Source: Dawidia soli (GTDB lineage Bacteria; Bacteroidota; Bacteroidia; Cytophagales; Cyclobacteriaceae). From it: DNA of 64,000 bases. The DNA lies in assembly GCF_018598185.1 (NCBI RefSeq), contig NZ_JAHESC010000017.1, positions 1-64,000 of the forward strand. Direction: 5' to 3'. The notes under the pieces are model-generated. The model was not told where the DNA came from and made no database searches. It saw only the letters and a list, made by a program, of their open reading frames with translations. The translations under genes were made by a program, and so were the position numbers. Below are positions 25,601 to 34,473 of this stretch, piece by piece; the stretch's first letter is position 1, and each line of letters begins with the position of its first letter.

Positions 25601-28600
25601 GGCGCTGGCCAGGCGCCCGAATAATTGGGCATCGCCTTCGGTGGCGTTGATCTGCCGTAGCACTACCTGGCTATGCGTCCATGACAACTCAAATGCACGG
25701 TCGCGCAGGTACGGGTCCTGGTACTTGTCTACGAGGATTTTTATCTCTTCGCGTGTCCTGGCCATGCCGGTGACGATATCGAAGGTGACGTTTTCTCCGG
25801 GTGGCAATGTGATGCGGTATTGTACCGATACAACGGGGTCTAAAACAGACCCTTGCGAGTTACTCAACGGTTCGTGCATGCGCATCACCCGCGGGTTGGC
25901 CAGGGTGTGGCCGCGTCCGATAAATTTGTCGCGGTCGGTTTCGTAGGCTACGGTATCGATGCCTTGCCCGATCACCTTCATCATGTGCAGCATCCACGGT
26001 GGCTGCTCGTCGTGGCTGCGCGCGCGGCGCGTAGCCAGTATGGCATGCTGCGACTCTTCGATGGATGTCTGCACAAACAGGTTGCTAAAAGCGGGATGGG
26101 CGGCATCGGCAATGGGTGCCGCCAGGACTACTTCGGCATAGCTCGTGACCTCTATACGGCGTTTGCGACCGGACCGGTTTATTATATGTATGCGGCGGAT
26201 CTCGATATCGTCCTCGGGCGATACGATGATCTCTGTATGGGTTTCGATGTCGAGGTCACGGCGGCGGTATTCTACGCGCCCCTGCGAGAACACAGCTTCG
26301 TAACGTTCGGCGGGCCGCAATACGGGTTGATGGGCTGTCGACCAACAGGCATCACGATCCAGGTCGCGGATATAGCAGAACATGCCCCAGTTGTCGCAGG
26401 TAGTGTCTTCACGCCAGCGAGTCACGGCTACCTCTTTCCAACGGCTGTAGCCTCCGCCGGCGTTCGTGAGCATAACGTGGTACCGGCCGTTCGAAAGCAG
26501 CTGCACTTCAGGCACCGGCGTGTCCGCCGTGTTGATAACGCGCATTTCGGGTACGGCCGGTGTGAGTGTAACTTCCTGCATTTCGGTCGCCGCCGAGTAG
26601 AAGCTCGTGGTGCGCGGTACCCGCTCCTGCAGCAGCAACAATACCGTCTGGCATTGCGGATCCGCTTCGAACCTTTTTTGCATGGGCTGGTCGAGCAGTA
26701 CATAGGCCAGCGACAGCAGGCCCATGCCCTGGTGGTGGGCCATGAAGGTTTGGATCAGTACCCGCGATTGTCCGCGGGGCAGGCGCGCGGGAGTATAATC
26801 CGCAGCTTCGAAGAACCCGTACTGGCCTTCAAAGCCCTGGTCGCGCAGTGTAGCCAGGTTGTTGTACGCTTCTTCGGGGGCTACCATCAGCGCCATGACG
26901 GTGGCATAGGGTGCAATGACGAGGTCGTCGCCGAGGCCGCGTTTAAAACCCAGGCCCGGTACACCAAAGGCCCTGTATTGATACGTGAGATGTGCGTCTA
27001 CTACGTTATAGCACGATTCTGATATACCCCAGGGTACATTGTGCTGGCGGCCGTACTCTATCTGTCGTTGTACGGTGCCGCGCATGGTCTCGTCGAGCAG
27101 GGTGTTGTGGTAGCTCGGCATGACCAGCATTGGCATGAGGTATTCGAACATCGAGCCGCTCCACGACAACAGCACCGGCGTGTGGCCAGCCGTTGTCAGG
27201 CGACGCCCCAGTGCAAACCAGCTCTTTTGCGGCAGCTTGCCTTGTGCAATGCCCACGAAAGTAGCCAGGCGTGCTTCGGAAGCCAGCAGGTCGTAATAGC
27301 TTGCATCGGCACGGTGGCTTTCGACATTGTAGCCGATGGTCAGCAGGTGTTGTGATCTATCGTACAGGAAATCGTACTCCATGTCGGCCAGGTAGGCACA
27401 TTGTTCGCCGAGATCGGCGATGCGCGCCAGCTGCCGACGGCTATACGTCGCGGCGGCGTGCAGGGTGGTTCGGAACTGGTCTGCCCACGCCATTTCTTCG
27501 GGCGTCAGCATTTTCCCAGACAGTCGTGCGATCTCCTCTTCCACGAGGTGTTCGGCCTGTATAACCTGTGCGAACGTCGGCACGTCCGCCAGTAAGCTCA
27601 TTTCCTGAAACTTCGCCGGGGGCGGGCCGATGGCTAACCAGGGTGCTACTGCATCCATCTCCGTTAAGAACGTTTGAATTTGTTTGTCAAATACAACGAT
27701 CCACCGGTGTGTCTCCGTGCGCGCATCGAGCCGATTTAACACTGCCGTTCCCTTTATGCGCACCTGGCTCAGAAGCGTGCGCAGCGCATCCAACGTCAGG
27801 AATTCCTTTTGAAGCATTTGTGCAAGCTCCCGGGCAATACTTTGGTATATACCCCGGTGTATTTCGGGAAGCTTTTGCAGTATGATCCGCACGGTATCGT
27901 GCAGACCCGCCAGTACGTGCCGCTCGATCACTTTCCGATCGGGCATTTGTAGCAATCCCTGGCGCAGCGTGATCAAATGCCCGGCCAGGTTGCCGCTGTC
28001 GACCGTGGACACGTAGCGTGGGTGCAGCACCTGTAAGCTTTGTGTATCGTACCAATTGTAGAAGTGGCCTTTGTAACGTTCCAGGCGGTTGAGGGTTGAG
28101 AACGTATGTTCTGTACGTTGCAGAAACTGCGTAGCGGGGATATAACCAAAGTCCACCGCTGTAAGGTTGGCCAGTAGCGACAGGCCTATATTGGTCGGCG
28201 ACGTACGATGGGCCACCACGGGTATAGGATATTGCTGCAGGTTGTCGGGAGGCAGCCAGTTGTCTGGTTCCGCCACAAGATCTTCAAAGAAGGCCCACGT
28301 CTTGCGTGCCAGCTCACGCAGGGTGTCCTGGCGCTCCGCGCTCAGCTCGCCGGAAACCGTCGGCAGGGGTTGGTTCAACCACCAGACGATGGCCGGTGCC
28401 AGCGCCCACACCAACAGGAACGGCGCCGCCGCTACCCATGCCGTGGGGTTCCAATGCAGGATGGCTGCGCTCGTGGCGAAGGCAACCAGCGGCGAAATGA
28501 ACATGGAGAGGTACGTTTCCGGAAGTGTTTCCGGGCGGCCGCTTTGCATAAAGCCCGAGGGGTTCCATTCGAGCAACCGCCGGCGGCTGATCATCATGCG

Positions 28601-31375
28601 CCATCCGGTGCGCACAATGGCGTCAAGACTGATCAGGGCTTCGTATGGCAGGCATACGATGGTAAAGGCTGCCTGTGCCAGCGTGTGGTAGGTGCTACGT
28701 ATGTTGTTTATGAGGTGCTGGCGGAGTTTGATCTCCGCAGGTTTATGCATCAGGCCCCACGCCGATACCGCCAGGGCCGGGAATACGATGACGCCCGTTA
28801 CGCATACGGTCCAAAACCAGGTTGCCGGCAAGACCAGCCATGCGAGCAGATAGAAGACCATCATGGCTATTGGTACAACGCTGCGGCGCAGGTTGTCGAA
28901 TATCTTCCAGCGTGCGAGGGCGTTCAGTGGGTTGCCGATGAACCGCCCCTTGGCGTCGGGGATCCATGGCAACGACCAGCTTCCTATCTGCCAGTCACCG
29001 CGGATCCAGCGATGTCGCCGGCTGACGTCTACGCTGTAACGCGACGGATATTCTTCATAGAACTGTACGTCGCTTGCGTAGCCACACCGGGTGTAGGAGC
29101 CTTCCAGCAAGTCATGGCTGAGAATACGGTTTTCGGGGAAGCGGTTGTTTAACACCTTCTCGAAGGTGTCGACATGGTAGATGCCTTTTCCAATAAACGA
29201 CCCTTCATTGAAGACGTCCTGGTATACATCCGACACCATTTTGGTATAGGGGTCGATGCCGGAGTCGTTTTCATGCATGCGCGTATACCGCGTGCGTGTG
29301 GCGCCGTGTAAGCTGATAGCAATGCGGGGCTGGATGATGCTATAGCCTTGTACCACGCGGCGCTTCTTGTCGCTGTACTGGGGTTGGTTTAACGGGTGCG
29401 CCATCGTGCCTACCAGGCTCCATCCGGCGTCGCGCGGCAATTGGGTATCGGTATCCAGGGTGATGACATATTGTACGGTCTTATAAAGATACTCCTCCCC
29501 GACAATCACAGAGAATCTGTTCTTCGCTCCGCCGCGCAACAGTTGATTGAGCTCCGAGAGCTTGCCCCGCTTGCGCTCGTATCCCATCCATACTTTCTCC
29601 ACGGAGTTCCACAAGCGGGGGCGGTGAAAGAGAAAGAAGGTATCGTTGACATCCCGGTTATATTTTTTATTGAGGGCGATGACGCCGTCCCGGGCGATCT
29701 GTACCAGCAGTGGGTCGGCGGGCAGGTTTTGTTGGTCGGAATCTTTTAAGTCCGTCAGAAGTCCGAAGAGTAAATTGGGGTCACGGTTGGCCAGGTAGCG
29801 TACCTCGAGGTCCTCCAGCAACTTCTCGACCTGGCGCGGATTGACCAATAGCGTGGGGACCACGACCAGGGTTCGGTTCTCTTCGGGTATCCCTCCCGAA
29901 AAGTCCATTTTGGGCAACTGACAGGGTTTGACGGATAGTGTTGACAGCCAGTTGACGATGGCGAGCGCAATCTGACTGGCACATACCAATGCGACAATAC
30001 CCGTTACCAGCCACCATCCCCACGCAACGTTACGGGAGAACCCGCCTTCTACTCCTATTGCCATCACCAGCAGGGTCAACGCGGTGGTTCCGATCACATA
30101 CCAGGCGTAGCGGCGCCGTGCGGTCCAGCGACGCATGCCTTCGGCAGCGGTCAGCCTGATGCGCACGGCGGCTTCGGTCTTCTTTACTCCTTCTCCTATC
30201 AGGTAATACCCGACGTGCAACGTCCGTACGTCGCGTGTGCCCCCGGCGTGTTCCTTTGCGAATTCGAGCGCGATGCGCGCCACTTCGTATTCGGCGGCGC
30301 CGCTTTGTTTGGCAATTCGCTCTACGGTATGGCGATATTGATCACGGGTGTGAAAATCCATGTTGGCGTATACCGCCGCGGGGTCGGCACGCAAAGTCTG
30401 TTCCACCATACTCATGGTTTCGACAAACTCGCGCCAGTCGGTCTTTACCAGGAAGCGCAGGCTGCTGATGCTGTTGCTCATCGATACCTGGTCGGCGGCT
30501 TGTTTTTGGTTTTCCTCCTGCACCAGCGCGTTGATGGTCTGTCCGCTCTCGGAAAGGTTTTGCTCGATCCACGAGGCCGGCAGCGTCAGGTCCGGTCCTT
30601 TCCATTGCAGCTTGCGTGTAAACGCCGCCACAAAGGCGCTGACCATCGGCGGGTTGGAACGGGCCATGTCGGCGATGTCGAGCACCAGATCTTTGGGATG
30701 TTTCTCGGCCGTCTCCAGAATGCGCTGGGCCCAGTCGTTGGCGAGGTCTTCGTCTGCACGGTCGATGGCGATGCGTGCCGCAACGCGGCTGAGGTTTTCG
30801 AGTAACGCCAGGCGCAGCATGATCGGTACGGCCCACAGCTCGCCCAATGTCAGGTAGCTGAGCTTCTGATAGGCGGCGATGAAGCTGCTGAGGCTGTGCA
30901 TGTCCACATGGCCGTCGCTGTGCGCGATGATCTCGATCGCGATGTCGTATACCCGGGGCAGGCCGGCAGACTTGCCTTTTTCCAGCCGCGGTAAACCTTT
31001 GCTGTAGCCCTTGGGCAGGTGGCGTTTGGCCAGGCGTATCTGTTCTTCGATGAGATAGAAGTTGTCGAGCAGCCACTCCCCTGCCGGCGTTATGATCTTC
31101 TTTTCTTTAACGGCGTCCTGTAACAGCCGGGTTACCTGGAATAACACGTCTTCGTTCACGGCCAGGCGGCCCAGCAACAGCTCGGGAGTTTTGTTGCCTG
31201 TGAGTTTGTGCGTGCCTGCCAGAAATTGTGCGTGCTGATCCATTTGCTCCGCGCTGAAAAGCTCCGATCGCAAGGGCGGCTTTTCGTTTACATCCTGACG
31301 GTTAATACCGTCTCGCTGCAGGTACTGGCGCAACTGGGAGAAAAACTCTTCGATGGACGTTGTATTTACCTTCAT
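22676..31375 (-). CDS. ndvB: Cyclic beta-1,2-glucan synthase (NdvB/ChvB-like)
   Basis: A 2899-residue inner-membrane enzyme, the full length of rhizobial and Brucella cyclic glucan synthases. Order: N-terminal region (1-415), two transmembrane helices (about 421-477), GT84-type glycosyltransferase (about 500-800) with LDTDTQLPRD near 637-646, four further membrane helices (about 828-1000), a glycoamylase-like block (about 1330-1620, SQHLLTIGYN, GFKRGLGDDLVIAPYAT), two GH94-type beta-sandwich modules (about 1625-1900 and 2110-2400), and a GH94 catalytic barrel (about 2420-2830) with the general-acid motif DWND at 2576-2579 in GSGDWNDGM. In the known family it makes a protein-linked beta-1,2-glucan from UDP-glucose, cyclises it and trims its length by phosphorolysis; products are periplasmic and osmoregulated. 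No dedicated exporter (NdvA) is in the window. Confidence 0.93.
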   Translation of the reverse strand: MKVNTTSIEEFFSQLRQYLQRDGINRQDVNEKPPLRSELFSAEQMDQHAQFLAGTHKLTGNKTPELLLGRLAVNEDVLFQVTRLLQDAVKEKKIITPAGEWLLDNFYLIEEQIRLAKRHLPKGYSKGLPRLEKGKSAGLPRVYDIAIEIIAHSDGHVDMHSLSSFIAAYQKLSYLTLGELWAVPIMLRLALLENLSRVAARIAIDRADEDLANDWAQRILETAEKHPKDLVLDIADMARSNPPMVSAFVAAFTRKLQWKGPDLTLPASWIEQNLSESGQTINALVQEENQKQAADQVSMSNSISSLRFLVKTDWREFVETMSMVEQTLRADPAAVYANMDFHTRDQYRHTVERIAKQSGAAEYEVARIALEFAKEHAGGTRDVRTLHVGYYLIGEGVKKTEAAVRIRLTAAEGMRRWTARRRYAWYVIGTTALTLLVMAIGVEGGFSRNVAWGWWLVTGIVALVCASQIALAIVNWLSTLSVKPCQLPKMDFSGGIPEENRTLVVVPTLLVNPRQVEKLLEDLEVRYLANRDPNLLFGLLTDLKDSDQQNLPADPLLVQIARDGVIALNKKYNRDVNDTFFLFHRPRLWNSVEKVWMGYERKRGKLSELNQLLRGGAKNRFSVIVGEEYLYKTVQYVITLDTDTQLPRDAGWSLVGTMAHPLNQPQYSDKKRRVVQGYSIIQPRIAISLHGATRTRYTRMHENDSGIDPYTKMVSDVYQDVFNEGSFIGKGIYHVDTFEKVLNNRFPENRILSHDLLEGSYTRCGYASDVQFYEEYPSRYSVDVSRRHRWIRGDWQIGSWSLPWIPDAKGRFIGNPLNALARWKIFDNLRRSVVPIAMMVFYLLAWLVLPATWFWTVCVTGVIVFPALAVSAWGLMHKPAEIKLRQHLINNIRSTYHTLAQAAFTIVCLPYEALISLDAIVRTGWRMMISRRRLLEWNPSGFMQSGRPETLPETYLSMFISPLVAFATSAAILHWNPTAWVAAAPFLLVWALAPAIVWWLNQPLPTVSGELSAERQDTLRELARKTWAFFEDLVAEPDNWLPPDNLQQYPIPVVAHRTSPTNIGLSLLANLTAVDFGYIPATQFLQRTEHTFSTLNRLERYKGHFYNWYDTQSLQVLHPRYVSTVDSGNLAGHLITLRQGLLQMPDRKVIERHVLAGLHDTVRIILQKLPEIHRGIYQSIARELAQMLQKEFLTLDALRTLLSQVRIKGTAVLNRLDARTETHRWIVVFDKQIQTFLTEMDAVAPWLAIGPPPAKFQEMSLLADVPTFAQVIQAEHLVEEEIARLSGKMLTPEEMAWADQFRTTLHAAATYSRRQLARIADLGEQCAYLADMEYDFLYDRSQHLLTIGYNVESHRADASYYDLLASEARLATFVGIAQGKLPQKSWFALGRRLTTAGHTPVLLSWSGSMFEYLMPMLVMPSYHNTLLDETMRGTVQRQIEYGRQHNVPWGISESCYNVVDAHLTYQYRAFGVPGLGFKRGLGDDLVIAPYATVMALMVAPEEAYNNLATLRDQGFEGQYGFFEAADYTPARLPRGQSRVLIQTFMAHHQGMGLLSLAYVLLDQPMQKRFEADPQCQTVLLLLQERVPRTTSFYSAATEMQEVTLTPAVPEMRVINTADTPVPEVQLLSNGRYHVMLTNAGGGYSRWKEVAVTRWREDTTCDNWGMFCYIRDLDRDACWSTAHQPVLRPAERYEAVFSQGRVEYRRRDLDIETHTEIIVSPEDDIEIRRIHIINRSGRKRRIEVTSYAEVVLAAPIADAAHPAFSNLFVQTSIEESQHAILATRRARSHDEQPPWMLHMMKVIGQGIDTVAYETDRDKFIGRGHTLANPRVMRMHEPLSNSQGSVLDPVVSVQYRITLPPGENVTFDIVTGMARTREEIKILVDKYQDPYLRDRAFELSWTHSQVVLRQINATEGDAQLFGRLASAVIYANPTLRASRTVQVRNQRGQSALWAYAISGDLPIVLLRLSDSTNVALARQMVQAHAYWQLKGLAVDLVILNEDHTGYRQVLQDQIQSLIAAGVGMNSGRQGGIFIRSADQVSGEDWVLLQTIARVIISDTRGSLAEQIKRRSLPKPGIAYLQARPGPPAVAEETTEAPPLQFFNGHGGFTADGREYVIRTSSDTHTPLPWINVIANNHFGTVVTESGPSYTWIENAHEYRLTPWYNDAVTGRAGEAFYIRDEDTGRYWSPTPQPATAGPVYTTRHGFGYTVFEHQYDGVSTEVWIYVDREASVKFTTLKIRNISGRSRKLSATAYVEWVLADLREKSLLHVVAEQDVTTRAIIAKNAYSTEFSNYAAFLDVDASTYTYTTDRQEFLGRNGTLQQPDAMRRQYLSGKAGAGLDPCAAIQVPLELEDGAEQEIVFRLGGGRTMFEATETVRRFKGAKAAREALARVHQYWNHTLSSVSIQTPSSALNILTNGWLLYQVMSSRLWGRSGFYQSGGAFGFRDQLQDVLALVHAAPALTRQQILLAASRQFREGDVQHWWHPPLGRGVRTQCSDDFLWLPFAVSRYVEATDDIAILDEEVSFLEGRPLNMQEESYYDLPAVSDERASLYEHCRRAVRRGLQFGANGLPLIGSGDWNDGMSMVGIHGKGESVWLAFFLYDVLRRTEALARARNDAAFAGECAHQALQLKRNIHDNAWDGGWYVRAYYDDGTPLGSSRNTECRIDSISQSWSVLSEGGDPDRSQTAMEAVNKDLVRRDRALIQLLDPPFDKSEKDPGYIKGYVPGVRENGGQYTHAAVWMIMAFAKLGDHQRTWELLDMINPLNHGRNPKEIAVYKAEPYVIAADVYGVAPHEGRGGWTWYTGSAGWVYQLIIEWFFGLKRQGDRLLITPCLPAEWPSVSMQYRFHDTIYTLQLDRVPGGEEIEVWVDNVRQEGHYINLLDDKASHAVRITVKTPEWVI

Positions 31376-31501
31376 GGATACAGGGCTTAGGGATCGTGGG
31401 TATGGTTTTCCCGGATAGATATGTAGAGAATAAGCGTTCCAGCGCCGGATATGACCAGTATGGGGAAAGTCGTCTACAGTGTGCTGATTCGCGTAAACAC
31501 A

Positions 31502-31975
31502 ATGACCATGAAGGAAGATATCAAACAGAAAACTGAAGCGTTCTTCGGGGAATATGAAGATCGGTTCAATCGGGGACTGTCCGGGAAGCCTGATGTTGAG
31601 GGCACGGCTGCCGCTTTCGCGGACAGCTTTATCGAATCAAGCCCCGCGGGTGTGCATGCAGGGAAGAACGGGGATGAATTTCGCAAGGCGATCCCACAGG
31701 GGATCGAGTTCTATAAAAGTATTGGAACGCGATCCATGAACGTTAAGAAGCTGGACGTAACGCTCATCGATGACTTCCACGTGATGGCCCGGGTTCACTG
31801 GGATTCGCGGTATCGGCAAGAGGGGCGTGACGTGGCGATCGAGTTTGACGTGGTGTATTTTCTAAGAGACTTTGACGGAGGGTTGAAGATCTTTGCATAT
31901 GTCACGGGCGATGAGCAAAAAGTTTTGGAACAATACGGTTTAGTCTCGAAGAATACGACGCCCCAGGAGGTTTGA
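31502..31975 (+). CDS. NTF2/SnoaL-like fold protein
   Basis: A 157-residue small protein with a helix (KQKTEAFFGEYEDRFNRGL), then curved beta strands (MNVKKLDVTLIDDFHVMARVHWDSRY, DVAIEFDVVYFLRDFDGGLKIFAYVTGDEQ), the arrangement of NTF2/SnoaL-like alpha+beta barrels. Some members are enzymes, others only bind ligands. I start at the ATG at 31502 (another lies at 31508); the frame remains open to 31451, but the added residues are not family-like. Divergent from the glucan synthase. Specific function unknown. Confidence 0.68.
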   Translation: MTMKEDIKQKTEAFFGEYEDRFNRGLSGKPDVEGTAAAFADSFIESSPAGVHAGKNGDEFRKAIPQGIEFYKSIGTRSMNVKKLDVTLIDDFHVMARVHWDSRYRQEGRDVAIEFDVVYFLRDFDGGLKIFAYVTGDEQKVLEQYGLVSKNTTPQEV

Positions 31976-32001
31976 CATCGAGATCCTTACTTCGTAAAAC
32001 A

Positions 32002-32031
32002 AAAAGAGGCTACCGGTAGGCAGCCTCTTTT
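32002..32031. terminator. Bidirectional terminator
   Basis: Hairpin with arms AAAAGAGGC (32002-32010) and GCCTCTTTT (32023-32031), with TACC/GGTA pairing inside and A- and T-runs on opposite sides. It separates the convergent NTF2-like and OmpA-family genes. Confidence 0.8.
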
Positions 32032-32053
32032 GTTCTTATTGCTTTTTACGTTC

Positions 32054-33811
32054 TTATTTCTTGACGATCGTGAATTCTACTCGGCGGTTGTTGGCGCGGC
32101 CGGCATCGGTGTCGTTGGTATCGATGGGCTTGGATTCGCCGTAGCCGTGCGCGGTCAGACGGAAGCTTTCGATGCCCTGGCTCACCAGATAATCTACCAC
32201 GGATTGCGAGCGGCCTTGTGACAGGTTGGCGTTGTAATCGTCGGAGCCTTTGCTGTCGGTGTGGCCTGCGATTTCGATCTCTACGGTCGCATTTTGTTTC
32301 AGGAAGTCGGCTACTTTGTTCAGCTCGGTGAAGGACTCTTTCTTCAACGTTGTTTTATCGAAGTCGAAGTATATATTTTTCAGGCGTACGGTGACGCCGA
32401 TCTCGATCGGTTCGAGGTACAGGTCGCGGGTAGCCGGCGAGAGCTCTTCGCTTTCCAACTGTACGCTGTCGGTGGCATTGAGATACCCTTCGGCGTTGGC
32501 ACTCAGCATGTACCAGCCGAGCCTGGGCACTTCTTTTTCGAAGGCGCCTTTCTCCGCCGGTACTTTAAAGGTGGTCTTGCGGTCCTGGCGCAGGGTCACG
32601 TCTACTCTTGCGGCGATCAGCTTTTCGGTTTTCTTATCGTATACATTTCCCATCACGATCAGTTTCTTCGCTACGGGTTTTAACAAAATTTCCACGAATA
32701 GGGTAGTGTCGGCCGTTAATACCGGAAGCTTCAGTGATTGTTCTTTCGGTAAAAATCCTTCCGCGGAAGCGGCCACAGTAATGGCTTGTGTTTCGGGCAA
32801 TTTGGTTTCGAATTTGCCTGTAGTGTTTGATTTCAGCTTCAGGGGTTCTTTTTCCTTGATCTTGACATCCAAGGCGGCGACGATGGGATCCTGTGTTTTT
32901 TCGTTTAACACTACGCCCGTAAGGTTTACCGTGAATGTCTTGGGTACGAGCTGGTATAAGTCGAGCTGCGCTCCTTCCAGGGCCTTGTTGGCGCGGCTGG
33001 TAAAGATATTTCCTTCGCGGTCGATGGTGAAGTAAAAGTCGAGGGCGTTGGTGTTGATAGGCTTGCCCATGTTTACGGGATCCGACCATTTTTTCCAGGT
33101 GTCGTCCAGGCGTGTCGTTTTATAAATATCGACGCCGCCCTGACGCCCGGGTGCCTGGCGCGCGCTACCGAAGTATAAGGTCTTCTGGTCGGGGCTGATG
33201 AAAGGGCCCACTTCGTCGGTGGTGGTGCTGAGGCCCATTTTTTCCGGCCGCGACCAGCTGCCATCGGGTTGCGCATGGCTCAGGTACAGGTCGCTCAGCT
33301 GGGCGTTATCTTTCTCGCTGAAGTATAGTATCATGAACTTTTGATCGGCAGACATGCTGGCACCATAAAAGCGCCCTTTGTTCATAGACTTAAAGTCTTT
33401 TACGTCCAGCTCTTTCAGTGAGCCGTTGGAGACGATGGAGAATCCTTTTTCACCTTTCGAGCGGCCACCGCGAATGAAGAGGCTTCCATCGTCGAACACG
33501 GTAAAGACCTGGTTGGAGGGATGGATGTTATACGGGTTGCCCAAGTGTTCCGCTACGCCCCACACGCCATTCGCATCTTTTTTAGAGACCCAGATATCCT
33601 GGGAGTCGTCTTTTCCGAATGTGTTGTCGGGGTGGTTCTGCACAAAGAAATAGAGGGTATTGCCATCGGGCGAAACTACCGGTGCTGCTTCGTGACGGAA
33701 GGTGTTTACATTCTTGTCCATTTTCACGAGCTCATACCGCAGCATGGATTGCTGCTGCGCACGAGCACAGAACGTAAGCGACACCAGGAATAAAAGTAAT
33801 AACGATCTCAT
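32054..33811 (-). CDS. PD40/OmpA-family outer-membrane protein
   Basis: A 585-residue exported protein: signal peptide (1-18), WD40-like PD40 beta-propeller (about 35-290; PVVSPDGNTLYFF and GPFISPDQKTLYFGSAR repeats), two carboxypeptidase-regulatory-like beta modules (about 295-375 and 380-460), and an OmpA C-terminal domain (about 470-585). The peptidoglycan-binding residues lie in NLSQGRSQSV and GRANNRRVEF. The architecture is common in Bacteroidota, where such proteins tie the outer membrane to the cell wall and some take part in T9SS or gliding. Single gene with a terminator. Confidence 0.9.
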   Translation of the reverse strand: MRSLLLLFLVSLTFCARAQQQSMLRYELVKMDKNVNTFRHEAAPVVSPDGNTLYFFVQNHPDNTFGKDDSQDIWVSKKDANGVWGVAEHLGNPYNIHPSNQVFTVFDDGSLFIRGGRSKGEKGFSIVSNGSLKELDVKDFKSMNKGRFYGASMSADQKFMILYFSEKDNAQLSDLYLSHAQPDGSWSRPEKMGLSTTTDEVGPFISPDQKTLYFGSARQAPGRQGGVDIYKTTRLDDTWKKWSDPVNMGKPINTNALDFYFTIDREGNIFTSRANKALEGAQLDLYQLVPKTFTVNLTGVVLNEKTQDPIVAALDVKIKEKEPLKLKSNTTGKFETKLPETQAITVAASAEGFLPKEQSLKLPVLTADTTLFVEILLKPVAKKLIVMGNVYDKKTEKLIAARVDVTLRQDRKTTFKVPAEKGAFEKEVPRLGWYMLSANAEGYLNATDSVQLESEELSPATRDLYLEPIEIGVTVRLKNIYFDFDKTTLKKESFTELNKVADFLKQNATVEIEIAGHTDSKGSDDYNANLSQGRSQSVVDYLVSQGIESFRLTAHGYGESKPIDTNDTDAGRANNRRVEFTIVKK

Positions 33812-33870
33812 AGCGTAGAGGTTAGATATTAGGGAGTAAAGTTAAGACAATAACAGGAATGGCCACACAC

Positions 33871-33892
33871 AAAAAAACCGGGATAAACCCGG
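33871..33892 (-). terminator. Terminator of the cytochrome b-like membrane protein gene
   Basis: Hairpin CCGGG/CCCGG (33878-33882 with 33888-33892), followed on the minus strand by a T7 tract (complement of 33871-33877). The short stem makes it moderate in strength. Confidence 0.65.
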
Positions 33893-33918
33893 CTTCATCG
33901 AACGAAAAGTATGTTCTG

Positions 33919-34353
33919 TTATCTTCCGACAATTTTTACACCTCCCAGCACCAGCACGATCAGGATGATCACCAGGGCAATCGTGTTAAAGAGGAAGAGT
34001 CTTTTATGCTTGGCGGCGGGGTCGGTCATGCGCTTGGATGTCGAGCGGGCAATCGTGATCAGCACGACGGCCACCAGCATCCCCGTGATGTGCTCGGCCG
34101 TGAAGTAGCGGTAGTAGTCCGTCATGGCCTCGGGGCCGAAGTTTACGCGAGGGCTGACAAAGTAGAGGAACAGGCCCAGCAGCAATTGGATGTGCGTGAA
34201 GATGAGCAGAAACAGGCTGAGCAAGTTGTCGCCCTTGGCAAAAGGACGCTTGTTGATCAGGCCCATCAGCGATTTCACGATCACGACGATCAACAGCAAC
34301 AGCACCAGGTAGCGGACGCCGGAATGTGCCTCTAAAAGAATTTTATAAAGCAT
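33919..34353 (-). CDS. Four-helix membrane protein, cytochrome b-like
   Basis: A 144-residue integral membrane protein with four helices (about 14-36, 46-68, 84-105, 118-142). The ATG at 34353 gives MLYKILLEAHSGVRYLVLLL, the usual start for this Bacteroidota family, which databases often label cytochrome B; histidines at residues 10, 54 and 88 lie in or next to helices and could bind haem, but I cannot show this. Seven codons upstream in frame are less likely to be coding. Divergent from the beta-propeller gene. Confidence 0.6.
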   Translation of the reverse strand: MLYKILLEAHSGVRYLVLLLLIVVIVKSLMGLINKRPFAKGDNLLSLFLLIFTHIQLLLGLFLYFVSPRVNFGPEAMTDYYRYFTAEHITGMLVAVVLITIARSTSKRMTDPAAKHKRLFLFNTIALVIILIVLVLGGVKIVGR

Positions 34354-34435
34354 AAAAGTTGAATTTTGGCCCAAATTAGCACAGCCGGGCCAAAGTTCCG
34401 AACCCTGGGAGGCTTCTTTGGTGCCGGTAAAAAGC

Positions 34436-34443
34436 TATCTTTG
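34436..34443 (+). promoter_or_regulatory. Promoter -7 box of the beta-propeller gene
   Basis: TATCTTTG is a perfect TAnnTTTG match 30 bases upstream of the ATG at 34474. A TTTG at 34417-34420 could be the -33 element, though the 15-base gap is short. The box lies inside the open frame upstream of 34474 and supports that start. Confidence 0.5.
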
Positions 34444-34473
34444 AATAAAGGCGTTCACCCTAACCCCTACCGC

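Noticed and set aside
25853-27022. Long plus-strand open frame (389 codons) inside the glucan synthase
   Set aside because: Antisense to a fully conserved domain region; such frames arise from the GC-rich codon pattern. No family-like motifs.
28208-29152. Plus-strand open frame of 314 codons
   Set aside because: Also antisense to the glucan synthase, composition not protein-like.
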